From: Amphiura filiformis
Lineage: Eukaryota; Echinodermata; Ophiuroidea; Amphilepidida; Amphiuridae
Direction of reading: 5' to 3'
DNA length: 64,000 bases
Assembly (NCBI RefSeq): GCF_039555335.1
Contig: NC_092629.1
Location: 35,311,965-35,375,964, forward strand
Shown here: piece by piece, positions 1 through 12,400 of the stretch
Layout: every line of letters begins with the position of its first letter
Position numbering within the stretch: the stretch's first letter is position 1
The notes under the pieces: model-generated
Database searches by the model: none
The model's input: the letters and a program-made list of their open reading frames with translations, nothing else
What the model was told of the DNA's origin: nothing
Made by a program: the position numbers and the translations under genes

Positions 1-840
1 TGGGGCTCACATGTACATATAACAATGTGATTTTCAGGTGCAATCTGTGTACTAACTCTGAGCCCTAAAGCTGCTTTATTTACAGAGTAACGGCCGGCCC
101 TATGTTTTAGCGTTTGGGGCCCTGGGGCCCATATAATGTAATATATGGGGCTCACATGTACATATAACAATGTGATTTTCAGGTGCAATCTGTGTACTAA
201 CTCTGAGCCCTAAAGCTGCTTTATATACAGAGTAACGACCGGCCCTATGTTTTAGCGTTTGGGGCCCAGGGGCCCATATTATGTGACATATGGGGTACAT
301 ATATACATATGATAATATAATACTGAAGACATAATATGTGTACCAAATCTGAGCCCTGTAGCTACTTTATTTGCTGAGAAACGGCCGGCCCTTTGTTTTA
401 ATATTTGGGCCCCTGAGGCCTCTAGCCTTGTACATCTGGGGCCAAAATGGACAAAAGGCACATCTACAATTTATGGCTTATACATGTGCAACATATGAGC
501 CCTAGTGCCCTTGTAGCTTTAGAGCTAGGCTTGTCAATCTGTTGCCCTTATTTTTAACATTTGGGCCCCTGGGGCCCATAATATATAACATATGGGGCTC
601 ATGTATACTTGTATTTATAGAGTACCCCTGTGGCTATCAGTGTACCAACTCAGGGCCCTGAGGTTGCTTCATCTGATGAGAAACGGCATGGTTTGTGTTT
701 TTACATTTGGGCCCCTGGGGCCCGTGACCTTTGACCTCTGGGGCCGAGATGGGCAAAAGGCACATCTACGGGGTAGGGCCCATAAGTGTACTACATATGG
801 GCCCTGGGGCCCTTGTAGTTTTAGCGCTAGCCTTGACAGA
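1..840. repeat. ~146-bp tandem repeat, decaying to the right
   Basis: Successive copies begin near 1, 147, 294, 434 and 594 with TGGGGCTCACATGTACAT-like sequence or its remains. Each has a GGCCGGCCCT block and ends in GGGGCCCATA. The first two copies are nearly identical and later ones diverge and change length. Open frames here are repeat translations, not genes. The array may extend to the left of the window. Confidence 0.85.
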
Positions 841-879
841 ATGATGTGTTTGATGGGAGAAGGAGGAGAAGGAGGAGAT

Positions 880-1085
880 GGAGAAGAAACCACAGGATGG
901 GAAGATACCCTGCATGCTATTGCATGCGGGTATAAGGAGGAGAAGGAGATGGAGAAGAAACCACAGAATGGGAAGATACCCTGCATGCGCTGCATGCGGG
1001 TATAACCATAGGATGGCAATATACCCGTCCATGCTTCGCATGCGGGTATAAATATACCCGTCCATGCTTCGCATGCGGGTATAAA
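880..1085. repeat. short tandem repeats with small hairpins
   Basis: GGGAAGATACCCTGCATGC-like units and two adjacent copies of a motif reading TACCCGTCCATGCTTCGCAT follow each other. The GCATGC arms make small hairpins. This is low-complexity sequence with no gene signal. Confidence 0.7.
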
Positions 1086-1247
1086 GAGCTGCTTTCCAAA
1101 AATTCATCCCGATCATGAGCCAAAATAGTGTTAAATACAGAATTTGTTTGGAAGCTGTAATAGCCCGGGCTGTTAGCTCGACAACATGAAGTTCTGGAGG
1201 AAGCCACCCCATCCCCACCATGCATGTGCGCTGTTCTTCTGGGCCTG

Positions 1248-1419
1248 GGGTGAACCAAAGCTGCTTGGTTATCAAATTAATGCCTGACAATGTTATCTTT
1301 GAACTTGACAGGTGCTAATTGATGTTTTAATGTTATTGCATAGCACCTTTCAAATTCAGATATAGCCTAACCTTGTCACTGATTAATTTGATAACCAGGC
1401 AGGTTTGGTTCACCCCACA
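1248..1419. mobile_element. MITE-like inverted-repeat element
   Basis: The left end reads GGGGTGAACCAAAGCTGC and the right end reads GCAGGTTTGGTTCACCCC. Just inside are TGGTTATCAAATTAAT and its reverse complement. The ends therefore form ~40-bp imperfect terminal inverted repeats around a ~90-bp centre. There is no coding capacity, so it is a non-autonomous DNA element. The superfamily is not identified. Confidence 0.75.
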
Positions 1420-1708
1420 AGAACTGATGTGTGGGCTTCCTCTTTAAATCGGTATCGACACGCATGCAAACCTGCAATTTTTGGGGTCATGGTCGCGGCT
1501 TTTGGTGCGTGTTCCAATAAGCCTAGGCCTACTGTTTGGTGAGTCGACTTTTGACTTTTAATTGTATTTGTCTTGACTGTTTCTTCCCTAATTGCTTCTT
1601 GGAAAATAACTATAGGCCTACTATAATACGTGCGGAGTCTTGCACAAATTGGTTTAGAGTTGCTGTCTGTTCTTCCTGGTTCTTGTTTATTGATGGGCTC
1701 CATGTCGA

Positions 1709-1968
1709 AGGCCAGAGCCAGTAGCTATGTCCATTTTGTTTTCTCAATTACATGTTACTCATTTCGGTAACAAACGGACGGTTAATTCTGCCCTACATAA
1801 GAAAATGTAAGTGACTTTGGGGTAATATGCATCATGCATGGTCACTTGCGTCTAACTGTTCAAGTGACCATGCATATACCCCAAAGTCACTTACATAATT
1901 TGTTGCCGAAATGGGTAACACTAACATGTGAGAAAACAAATGGACATAGCTAGTTCTGGCTCTAAGCC
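1709..1968. mobile_element. long-TIR MITE, nearly palindromic
   Basis: AGAGCCAGTAGCTATGTCCA at the left is mirrored by TGGACATAGCTAGTTCTGGC at the right. The arms continue inward through TGTTTTCTCA, CATGTTA and AGTGACTTTGGGGTA, with a short centre near 1835-1850. The whole element could fold into one long hairpin. No ORF; superfamily not assigned. Confidence 0.8.
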
Positions 1969-2114
1969 CTCGATATGATCGTTCTTGTTGACCATTTTAT
2001 GCACGTTATCTTATACGTCAACTTTTCTTGTAGGCCTACAGTCTCTTTCTCTCTCAAAAACAAACTAATAAACAAACAAACAAAATACCGGTATACTATG
2101 TAGCCTATAGGCTA

Positions 2115-2290
2115 CCCAGCAAACACAGGAATGTTCTTTAAAAAATTCAAAACGTTTTAATAACATTTAAATGGCGGGTTATATAAAGGTCATGAAAACG
2201 TTTTTAAAACGTTATTGCAAATATTTTGGGCAAACATTCTGGCAAAATATTTTTCAACCCCAAATAACATTCTTTTCTGAATGTTTTGTA
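2115..2290. mobile_element. truncated copy of the CCCAGCAAACAC MITE family
   Basis: The start CCCAGCAAACACAGGAATGT and the interior (AAAACGTTTTAATAACATTT, GGGTTATATAAAGG, CAAATATTTTGG) match the fuller copy at 7318-7716. The right terminal repeat is missing. Confidence 0.7.
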
Positions 2291-4519
2291 TATGCCATTT
2301 CCGCAAAGACCTATTGACCACACATCTAACTATTTTAGTGGCCATTATCTGAGGGGTGATTCAATCTCTTTAAAATGCTGATAAATAGTGGTTTGCGCTA
2401 CATCTATCTGTTAGACATCATCAGATCATGCAGTTATTGTTAACTACATGTATATGCACACAACACAGGGGCACTCACATAGGTAATTAACCCGTACTAG
2501 TAGCGCTGTGCTGTGGGTATAGGAGATGAACTAGTTAGCGTCATATATCAAAAAGTATAAAAGCTCTGATTTTAGTAGGCCTACTTGGTCTATGTTTCAA
2601 TTACTTATTCTTTTCAAAATATCTGAATTTTTAATCCGGTACAAGCTTTAATAACGGGGGAGCATGCATTTGTATGAGAAAGGAAATCTACCATCTTATC
2701 CAAACTCCCGTGTTAATCCAATGCACATTTTGCTTCACCGGGCCGCCCTGACTTGGTCGCGTTTGGAAGAGGAGTGCCACCAAACTGTAGGTACAAATTT
2801 AGTACTTTCTGTCAATCAAGTGTGGTTTATTTTCTACATGTCAATCTTTAAATTATTAGCATAGTCCTTATAATATAAACGGTGGAGCGCCTTGATGAGT
2901 AAATGATAGCAAACCAGTGAACAATCCCCAAAACTCAGTCAGTGGAGCTCCACCCGTACATGTCAATAGCATCATTAGCCTATCGATTGGATTAGTCGAC
3001 CGTAGCGGACAATTCGATCGCTCATTGGATTAATAACTATTATCGCGTGGTAAGAAATGTGCATTGGACAATCGATTACTATAATGGTTTAGTACTGATT
3101 AGTACTACATATTTTGGTTTAATATCGGGTTTATGGCTGAAAAGGTCACGGTGAATTTGCCGTGGACAAAACTGCACTATGAATTTATTTTTTTAATAGA
3201 ATACGGGGCGGGTGATGCAGCAGAATTTGACACTACTAGATCATAGCTAAATTCCAACCGAGCTTGGCAATTTAGATGCTAAAACGTCACATACAAACTT
3301 GACGTTTATATACAATAGGCCTATTATTGTTACATTTGTTTTAATCAGTTTTTACAACAACTATTTAATTGCGCATTTAATTATTAGCGCCCTCTAGCAC
3401 GATCAATTTAATAACAATACGTTATTTACATAAGAATTGGACACATGCTAATGAGCATCCTGATTTAATAACTATTGGTATAACCAGATTAGATATTCTA
3501 GAAAGAACACAAGGCTCATTTGCATGCGGACTAAAATCGACTGGCAACAGGAACCTGTATGTGGACCTAAACTGGATGAGTTAGAGCAGGTAAGTTGTTA
3601 TCAGAGTTGTTATGCTTTTTGTTATGTTTTTAGAATAATCATACTCGGGGCTACCTGCACATTTGCTGAACTGAGGGACTGAAATAATGTAGGGTAAATT
3701 GGGGTAAATGGAACGGTGGGGTAAATGGAACGCTGAGAATACAATTCCCTCAATCAAGAAACAAATTGGGCAACATCATACCGAGTGTTCCATTTATAGG
3801 TTTATGCTGCATGCGTTTTCAGAAAATGGTGTTTAATCACCTGCGAATAATGATTAGACCACTTTTATTAGAAAATCAAAATTTAACATTCAAATCTTGA
3901 GAGGGCTCAGGCTATCGCTCTAGAAACAATACTGATTGTGACCATTGGGGCTTCCCCTGCTCTAAAAATGTCAAGCCAAATACACAAGATGATGATTTTA
4001 ATATACACACTTCAACAGTCATTTAATGTACGAGGGTCATTCAAAAACCTCCATCATCACATACATGTTATCTTTTACGTGCCAACTAGGATATTGAAAT
4101 TACCCATGGTTATACTCGTAAATCTTGGCTACAAAATAAAAGTTATTTGATGAAAATGTGATTTTTAGTTTTTAAGATAAGTTGGTTAAAGCAAATACAG
4201 ATTTGGTACATCGGAAACGGTTTTAAAACTGAAGCCAAAAGTGTAGTAAGCACCATATAGCTTTGGATAATGTCCTGTCCAATTGTCCATTATCCATACA
4301 AATGTTTTCAAGATGTGGTTGTCCAACTGCTTGCTCAGGATAAATATTTGGTCCTATTTGAGCTCCATGACATGCCTTGGGACTTCAATTCAAAACAAAA
4401 TGAAACATGTTATAAATATGAGAAGAAAACATCGAAGGGTTCAACAGACACACAAAATGTTAGTGAAATTTGTCAGATTTTGACTAGACCACGTTTAAGG
4501 ATAATTCGTAATTACATCA
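2291..4519. other. unassigned AT-rich intergenic sequence
   Basis: No coding exon, RNA gene or complete mobile element is recognised. Short open frames near 2664-2864 and 3938-4150 show no known domain. A perfect donor-like CAG/GTAAGT lies at 3589/3590 and is listed separately. Confidence 0.5.
3540..3589 (+). other. speculative 5' UTR exon end of the GTPase gene
   Basis: GAGCAG/GTAAGTTG at 3589/3590 is a perfect consensus 5' splice site. It lies 2.7 kb upstream of a likely 3' splice site just before the GTPase start codon. A non-coding first exon ending here would fit, but nothing else supports it, and such donor matches arise by chance every few kilobases. Confidence 0.2.
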
Positions 4520-4521
4520 TA

Positions 4522-5532
4522 CAGGGGGAAAGAGGCCCCTCATTGCGCCCTCTTTTCGCCTATTTTTGAATAATTGATCAAATATATTTTGGTATGTAAA
4601 GAAACCTTTAATTGTTAGATTTAATAAACCAAAATAATTATTTCAATCGGCTCACAACTTTTGAAGATATGCCCTTTTAAAGACAAGTACCCGTTTTTCA
4701 CTCTGTCCACGAATAGCAAACAGACTGGTTAAGGTGGGTCATGCTGTGGAATGGCCTGCAAGATCACCAGACCTCACACCACTTGATTTCTTCATTTGTA
4801 GCAAAATCCAAGATCTTTGCAAATGTATTACTGCTATATTCACAAGTATCCGGCGCACAAGGTTGGTACGCAACGCAATTGATGCAATGAGGACTAGGGC
4901 TGAAACCTGTTCGTCAAGGAGGCAACCAGGTAGAGGGCAGAGCAGCACAGTAAACTCACTTCAAAAGAACCAAAGACAAACTAAACAGCCCTTTTCAGGG
5001 CTACCTTTTATTCCAAAAAGAGAAATGACTTATGTTGTCAATAAAAAGAAAGCAAGAAATAATGAAGTAAAAAAGTAAGAAACATAATAAAACAAAAAGG
5101 CATAAAATAACAGAGAAAAACATAAGTAATTGCAAGTATAGCAGAAGAAGTCCCATCCCACATCAATTTCGCCCAAATTAATGACACTTAACAAAATCCA
5201 TAACCCATAAGCCCACCGTTAAAGCACATTCCCTAAAATAAAGTTGTTATTTTATAAAGTTATCATCGAGGAATGTTTTATATTCATGCATGGTATATGC
5301 ACTTTTCAATCTTTGAAGTAGCCTAACCGCCTCCGTGGACAGAGTGAAAAACGGATACATTTCTTTAAAAGGGCATATCTTCAAAAGTTATGAGCCGATT
5401 GAAATAATTGTTTCGGTTTATTAAAGCTTACGGGTGACGGCTTCTTAACATACCAACATATACTTGATCAACTTTTCTGAAATAGGAGAAAAAGAGTGCG
5501 CAATGAGGGGCCTCTTTTTTTGGGACACCCTG
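4522..5532 (+). mobile_element. Tc1/mariner-superfamily relic with ~200-bp TIRs
   Basis: The right end reads AAAAAAAGAGGCCCC in reverse complement behind CAGGGTGTCCC. The left end begins CAGGGGGAAAGAGGCCCC, so it has lost a few bases. TA dinucleotides flank both ends (4520-4521 and 5533-5534), as expected for TA target duplication. The terminal repeats extend about 190 bp, to near the CACTCTGTCCACG block on each side. Between them is a decayed transposase. Confidence 0.85.
4734..5078 (+). pseudogene. mariner-like transposase C-terminal fragment
   Basis: The frame encodes EWPARSPDLTPLDFF, the hallmark of the C-terminal part of DDE/DDD transposases of the mariner/IS630 type. The acidic residue in SPDLTPLDFF belongs to the catalytic region. 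Only about 114 codons remain of a family usually around 340 residues; the N-terminal DNA-binding region and first catalytic aspartate are not seen. The sequence after about residue 60 does not look conserved. It lies between matching long terminal repeats and is judged dead. Confidence 0.8.
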
Positions 5533-6240
5533 TATTTTAAGCAATGGATGCATCTTGACGCGGAAATAAAACGAACAATTTGTTAATAACTTTATATAAT
5601 ACTTACAAAATACAAAAACTATGCCTAAGACTTATTTGACTTTAACTTACGCTTACCCAATCGAAGTCAACAGCCTATTGAAAAGGGTCAATATGAAGGC
5701 TATTCTGAACATGTATCGGTTTTGTTGTGCAAAAGATATAATACCCAGTAAAACTGTGCGATCTGCAAGCATTAGATAATGATTAAATTATTTGAACAAA
5801 AATGAAGCAATTAAATCATTTTCAGAAATAAATCTGTAACGATTTCCACATAGATGTTGGTAACCTTCATTTAATCAAAATAATTAGCCTTTCTTTTCAG
5901 ACCGTTTCCGACGTACTAAATCTGTATTCACTTACCCAGCACATATAATGGTAAAGGGCACATACGTAGTTCAAATAAAAATTCCTTTAAAAAAGGAATG
6001 GGGCGCCCAATGTGAGCTTGGACGTGATATGGTGAATTCCATGGTGTGTAGATTTGGTATTATAATGATTTTTCTAGGGAAGAGTAGAAGTTCAAAAAAT
6101 AATAGCAGAGTAATTAAATACATGTACATAGGCCTATGAACCGCAGAATGCTGTTAAAATTTCAAAACTTCTAATAAAATAGGCTTTGAAAGTGAATTAA
6201 AATTTACATTTCTTTTTTTTTTTTTTGTCTTTTCATCAAC
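5533..6240. other. upstream region of the GTPase gene
   Basis: AT-rich sequence with no recognised element. It ends in a pyrimidine tract (T-rich 6210-6232) followed by CTTTTCATCAACAG at about 6228-6241, which resembles a 3' splice site. A 5' UTR intron is therefore likely. No TATA box or other promoter element can be identified with confidence. Confidence 0.4.
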
Positions 6241-6306
6241 AGTTAACTATACAAGACTTTTCATTCTAATTGAAGATCCAAGTTTTGTTGGTCCCCGTGC
6301 TCCACC

Positions 6307-6414
6307 ATGGCAACAAACATCAAGTGTGTACTAGTAGGTGATGGAGGTGTAGGTAAAACATGTTTACTCATATCATATACAACAAACAAATTTCCTTCAG
6401 AAGATGTTCCAAAA
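6307..6414 (+). CDS. GTPase exon 1 (P-loop)
   Basis: Encodes 36 residues from [20 protein letters not shown] to SEDVPK and ends in phase 0 at the donor AAAA/GTAAGT. Cdc42 has GDGAVGKT and ends this exon with VPT. Here Ala13 is Gly, Tyr32 is Asp and the Mg-coordinating Thr35 is Lys. One extra residue is present at the N terminus. Confidence 0.93.
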
Positions 6415-9400
6415 GTAAGTATATTTTTCCTTTGCTATTTGTTAGTGTCCATGTTTTGACCCATGATATCACTATGACACTGTCTTTGAAGAGCTATCAA
6501 ATGAAACGGTTAGGCCTACAGCTCGCTAGTCATAATGGTCGTTAATAGTCATCAGATTCATGAAGTCATAAAGGTCGCTAGTCATGACGTGTAGTTTCCT
6601 ATACCACGAGTTCGCTAGTCATAAACAAAACAAACGGGTTCGCTAGTCATAAACAAAGGTTCATAAGTCAGAAGGCCCACTAGTCATAGGCCTAATAGAA
6701 ATTATTAATCGTTTTATACCGGAAGTGACCCCTTAATGACCGTTGACCAAAAATCTGTGCACATGGGTAAATGCATGCGTGCGAGTCGAGTGGCGACGCT
6801 GTCCTACGTAATCTGTTTTAAAGTTGAAATCACATTTTTGAGCCCTATGACCCCTGAATGTCCTTTGACCCCACAGGTCAAAATCGGTTTTAAGTAGGTG
6901 AGTGCTAGAGCAAATGTAAAGGTTGACAGAAGAAAGAAATAACCTGTACGACCAGAAACTGCTGAAATGCAAGAGTCTAGCCGAGATCGGCTAAACTTAG
7001 AAGAAGCAGAAACTGCTGAAATACAAGAGTTCAGCTCGGCCGGACTAAGAACTTGACAGAAAGAGGACCTTAGCCAAATACCATTTGGGAAATTAATGGT
7101 CATAATCTCCAGGATGCAGGATGTCTAATAATGATGTATATTAATAAGGATACAATAATAATATCAAAGGTCAAATTTTCAAAAAATAATGGTCCAAATT
7201 CAATTTAAAAAAAAAAATCTATTTATTCGTCTTTACAAATGAATACAAAAAAGGATATTTTTTTTTATTATGAGAAGTCATCTTATTCTAGAATCATGGG
7301 CCCAAGTTCAACAACCTCCCAGCAAACACAAAACATTTTCGACATCATTCGCAAAAGGTTAAATAATGTTGCCAGAAAACGTTTAAATGTCGGGTTATAT
7401 AAAGGGTATATAAAGGGTATAAAACGTTTTCATAACATTCAACAACGTTTTTTTGATACCTTACTGCAAATATTCTAATATAATGTTATTTAAGTGTTGA
7501 CAAAATATTTGGCAAAAATGTTTGCAAAAAAATATTTTACAATAACATTTTAAAACATTTTAAAATATGTTTGGAGTGTTTTTTCATACAAAAGGTTTTA
7601 AAACGTTTTCATGACCTTTAAATATATAACCCGACATTTAATGTTATTAAAACGTTTTTACCAAATCCGAAAATCCAAAATATAAGCTGTTAAAAACGTT
7701 TTGTGTTTTTGCTGGGCTTACATTATAATCAGTTATTAGGTGATGTTTGATACGGATTTGTGTGATACAATATAATGGTAGAGGTTTCTGTATCTGAAAT
7801 GGACCCGGACTCCGATGTAATCCGTATCACCCAAAACCGAACCTAATAACACTTTTATCATACAGTTCAAATAATTGACAACGCAGTGGCATTGGATGTG
7901 AAAGGTAGATGACATCAATCGCTATGTGCTGTGTAGGCTGGATCCTTCAGTCTTTCAACAACTACGCACGGTCATCGGGTTGTGCTGAATAAGGCAACGT
8001 GAAGGATTGTGGGTAAAAAAAGCGCCACCATTAGAGGCCAGAAGGATTCGGGCTATGTTCTGTGCGTGATATTAACCCGGATATCAACCCTAGAACTACT
8101 GAGCCATATTTTGTACTCACGGACTACGAAGAGAGGGGTGGGGGTATTGCAACCCTCCCCCCACTAATTTTTAATTATAAACGTCATATACCGTTATCAC
8201 TGGTTAGGCCTATATTTGGTACTGATGTATAGCTATGGGTCACCTCTACCCAGTGATACCAAAATATAAAGTCAAACATTCCCAACATAATGTCGCTATG
8301 ACGTCATAATGTGAGGGCGCCCATGCAAAATTGGGAAATTCTGGCTATGTGCAAAATTGATTCATCGGTTAAAAATTCTACAAAATGCGATTTTCACCGA
8401 ATTTTCTCCTAAATATAAAAGGAAATGATTATTTTCACCTAACGAGTAAAAAGTCAGTAGCTCTTGGAAAAATTTCACAAGTGAAAATCATTGGAGGCAT
8501 CACCACCCCCTTTCTATGGTCATCTTTGATGGTCGGTCCTACCCCGGGTAAGGTGCTGGGGTAAAACTAAAAAAAATTGTATCACTATAATGAGCGCAAA
8601 GGATGGATATACGGTTAGCTTACTAGCTTAGGTCGTTTGGGTGTAAATGCGATGCGTGGACCTTATTTAAAATTCGGACTAGCGAGCCTTCGGACTGAGT
8701 GAACCTTTTTTATATTCTGACTAGCAAACCATATTTAAATTTCGGACTATAGCGGATCTTCGGACTAGCGGATCTTCAGCTAGGCTAGCGGACCTTCGGA
8801 CTAGCGAACATTCGGACTAGCGAACCTTCGGACTAGTGAACCTTCGCACTAAGCGGTCCTTCGCACTACCCTACATACCGGTACGCCCCTGCTTTGAGCT
8901 TTACATTGAATAATTTTGTACTGAATTCCAATATAATGATTTTTAAATCATTAAAAAAATTCATCGGTAGTTGTCGGTTCTTGTATTTTAAGAAACTTGG
9001 ATCAAGTTTGGAATATATTTGACCTCAATTACGTACGTACATAACAATGTGATGATATTGTTTTGTTTTTATCTTAGGTGTTTCCCTGGGAGGTGTTTGG
9101 CGCTGTTCGCATTGATCCTTATGCTGCCAACTTACTGCTTGGTGGTAAACCATACGCATTGGAACTTTTTGATACATCAGGTATTTTAATACCAATTAAA
9201 GCCATATTATAACATTTGCTGAGGAAGACGCCCTCACTGACTTTTTTAAATTCCCTTTTTACACTATTAAATTGTACTTTATTAAACCAACATACCCTGC
9301 AAAAGCAAGACTCTAGGTGCTGTAGTTTTGTCAAAATCCGAGATTTTGAATAAAACGCCGGAACGGGCGCTTTATTATTACGATGGAATTATTAGTCGAA

Positions 9401-12400
9401 CGCATACACGATGTTCATAACACACAGTACGTACACGGCGTGCGGGACGGTGATATACACAACAAAGGGTCGTACCAAAACATGACCGAAGGAGTGGTAC
9501 GTATTGGCGACATGTGCGCTGGTAGTAAAATCCAATGTTCGTTGCTTTTCCGTAGAAAAAAAAAAAAAAAATAAAAAGGGATATATCTGACAGTAAAAGC
9601 TAACATTTTATGGCAAAGAAATGCTAATCTATTTTGTTTGAAAATGTTATAATATGGCTTTAAATGGAAGGGGGATGATTGGTATCTTGCGTTAATAGCA
9701 TATTAATCAACCATTTTCTATAATTTGGCCTCGTTACGTGTAGACGAAACATTTTTGTTGAAAAAAAAAGGAAGAGTGTGGTCTAATGGTTAGGGTACTA
9801 GCCTTTAGTGCATGAGGTCCCGGGTTCGATCCCGGCGGTGGAGATTTGACTTGGGGAAAATATGTCTGTAATTAATTGGCAACCTCTGTAGATTAAATTC
9901 AGACTTCCGCTGTCCCCATGGTTCATTTAGAATTGGGTAAATGAATCATGAAAGTACTCCGTCCTTTGGAGGGGGTGTTAAGCCGTCGGTCCTGTGTACA
10001 GAGAGCCATGCATGCCTGTACATCTCGCAGCCAGTTTCGAAAAGAGTAGGGTGTTAACCCCTTACTGTTCCCAACCCATCCTGGTGTTCAAGTGGATCCC
10101 AATGGAAACACCGGTAATAAGCTTCAATAGTAGCTTTCATGGGTTATCCAGGGTTGTCAAAAACAAAAACAAAAACAAAAAAAACCGAACAAATAAAATA
10201 AAATAAATATAGCTAAAAAACTTCGGCCGCGATTTTGAATTTCAATAATTATGACTGCCATAGGGGTATTAGATAAAAATACCTTTAAAATGAATGGGGC
10301 GCCCAAAGGGAGTTTTGATGTGATGTGCTGAAATGTAACTGTTTGGGTAAAATTGTCTCCTTTATAACAAGCGGGTTGTTTTTAAATAGAAGGAATGAAG
10401 CTCAATTTATCATTTCGGTTACTATTGTTAGGCTATGGTATATCATGGGAGAGGGTGTTCAGTGGCGGATCTAGAGCAGTCAGAGGGGTCAATTTCATGT
10501 TTCTTCTGACACAACCCCTATAATAGCTACGCCACTGTAATCTATAGTCAACTGGCTGGACTTACTATTTTTGAGTGGAAATTTTCACATCCAATCCTGA
10601 ACGCATCATCATGCCCTACTGATCATCTGGCGGTAAAATCTCAAAAATAGTTACGTCCATTTGACTAGATTATAGTTCAAATATTATTGTTACTACCTGG
10701 ATGAATGATAATCTTCATGAACTTACACATTCTTTTTGTGTCCAATGCATTTTTAAAACATTAAAGATGGCAGATATTCAATACATTGAAATTCGTAAAT
10801 TATTCTTAACATATTTGGGTGACAAGTCTTTTGCACTTTGTGAAAGGTGAAAGAATTTATGACAATGAAGTTATATTTGTTTTTGTTCCTGATTTTTTTA
10901 AAAATTTCTCTTTACTTCACAGGTCATGCCGAAGATTACCACAAACTTATACCACAAACAGATGTCTTCCTTGTTTGTTTTTCAGTTGTCTCGCCTTCAT
11001 CTTTTGAAAACGTTAAAGAAAAGGTAACTTAATAATATAAAAAAATGTATAAAAAATAAAAAGCAGGTGAAATTTATGATTATTGGAAGGTGTGTTATGT
11101 TGTGAGAATTAAAGGCACCAATTATAAAGATAGCAATACTGGCTAGATCAGGAAACACAGGCCAATCAAATTAAAAAATCATTCAATACTATACAGAAAC
11201 CATTTAATCACCATTCATGTCAGAAAAGTATATCAAAGAACATATCAAAAGTCCCCAAAAGTCCAAGTAGTGCATGGAACAGTGCCTAATTTGCATAAAT
11301 CCAAAATGGCCGCTTATGCAGGGGAGAAATTTCAAATTTGGTCAATTGTTGTTAAAAATAATACCAATGTATTCCTTCATCCGTCATAAGGATTCAAAAA
11401 AATTGAAAAATGCTCTGATTTTGATAAAAATGGTTTCATATTGCTCCGCTTGCAGAAACATAAAAAAAAAAGAATAGTTTGCCATATCTCAGGTGGTTTG
11501 TTATCTTGGTAACATGACAAAGAAGATTGAATTCCATTGAGCCCTGTTGACCTTGACCTGTTTTGTGATGTTTCCTATGTAACAAAACATCAAAAACAAT
11601 GCAACATTTCTCATTTTGATTTATTTTTGTCGAAGGAACAATTTGACACCAGTTGGATTAAAATTGGAGCACATTTCCTTTGTAAACGACTGTGGACCCC
11701 AAAATTTGACCTTTGTGCTTGCCTATAACTCAAGAACCGCATGTCGGAGAATGGTCAAATTATACTTTTTCTGATTCCATATGATGAGAGCAAGACATTG
11801 ATATTAAGCGGCCATTTTGGATTTATCGGCATTCTGTTATTCGGTATTATCGTCTCAGGATTTATGCAAATTAGACACTGTTCCGCTACTTGGACTTTTG
11901 GGGACTTTTGATATTTTCTTTAATAGGGCAGACCGGGGCAAAGTGGACCAAAATTTTGGTCCAGCCCAAACAGGGTTACAAAGCAAGGCAAGGCAAGGCA
12001 AAACTTTAGGTTTATAATCTTACATTAGGACTGCAACTCGGGCTGCAACTAACAAATGCCATTAATAAAGTTCATCAAAAACGCGGTTTTATTGAATGGT
12101 GTGAACTTGAAAAAAGTCGTGAAAGTGGAGCTGAAGTGGAGACTCGGAGTGGAGATGGCTTTACAGAAATGCATCCCCTTCAGGTGTGTCTTCATTGTCA
12201 CCACCACTTACGGCCTATATCAGTATGGCGGATACAAGTATTGCCTGAGTCACTGACGTCTGTTTTCGGTGTTCCACTTTGCCCCATCCACTTTGGACTA
12301 TTGTCCACTTTGTCCCTTTCCACTTTGCCCGACCACATGAGATTTCTCCCGACATGCATCACTGTCATGTACGCCAATGTATGCTAGCCCTGTGGCATGC

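Noticed and set aside
592..1290. Small proteins in overlapping frames
   Set aside because: They are translations of the tandem repeat and its GAAGGAG-rich flank, with no domain and no splice context.
9780..9840. Functional tRNA gene
   Set aside because: Boxes A and B are present, but acceptor and anticodon stems do not pair and the sequence continues into a SINE body with a simple-repeat tail.
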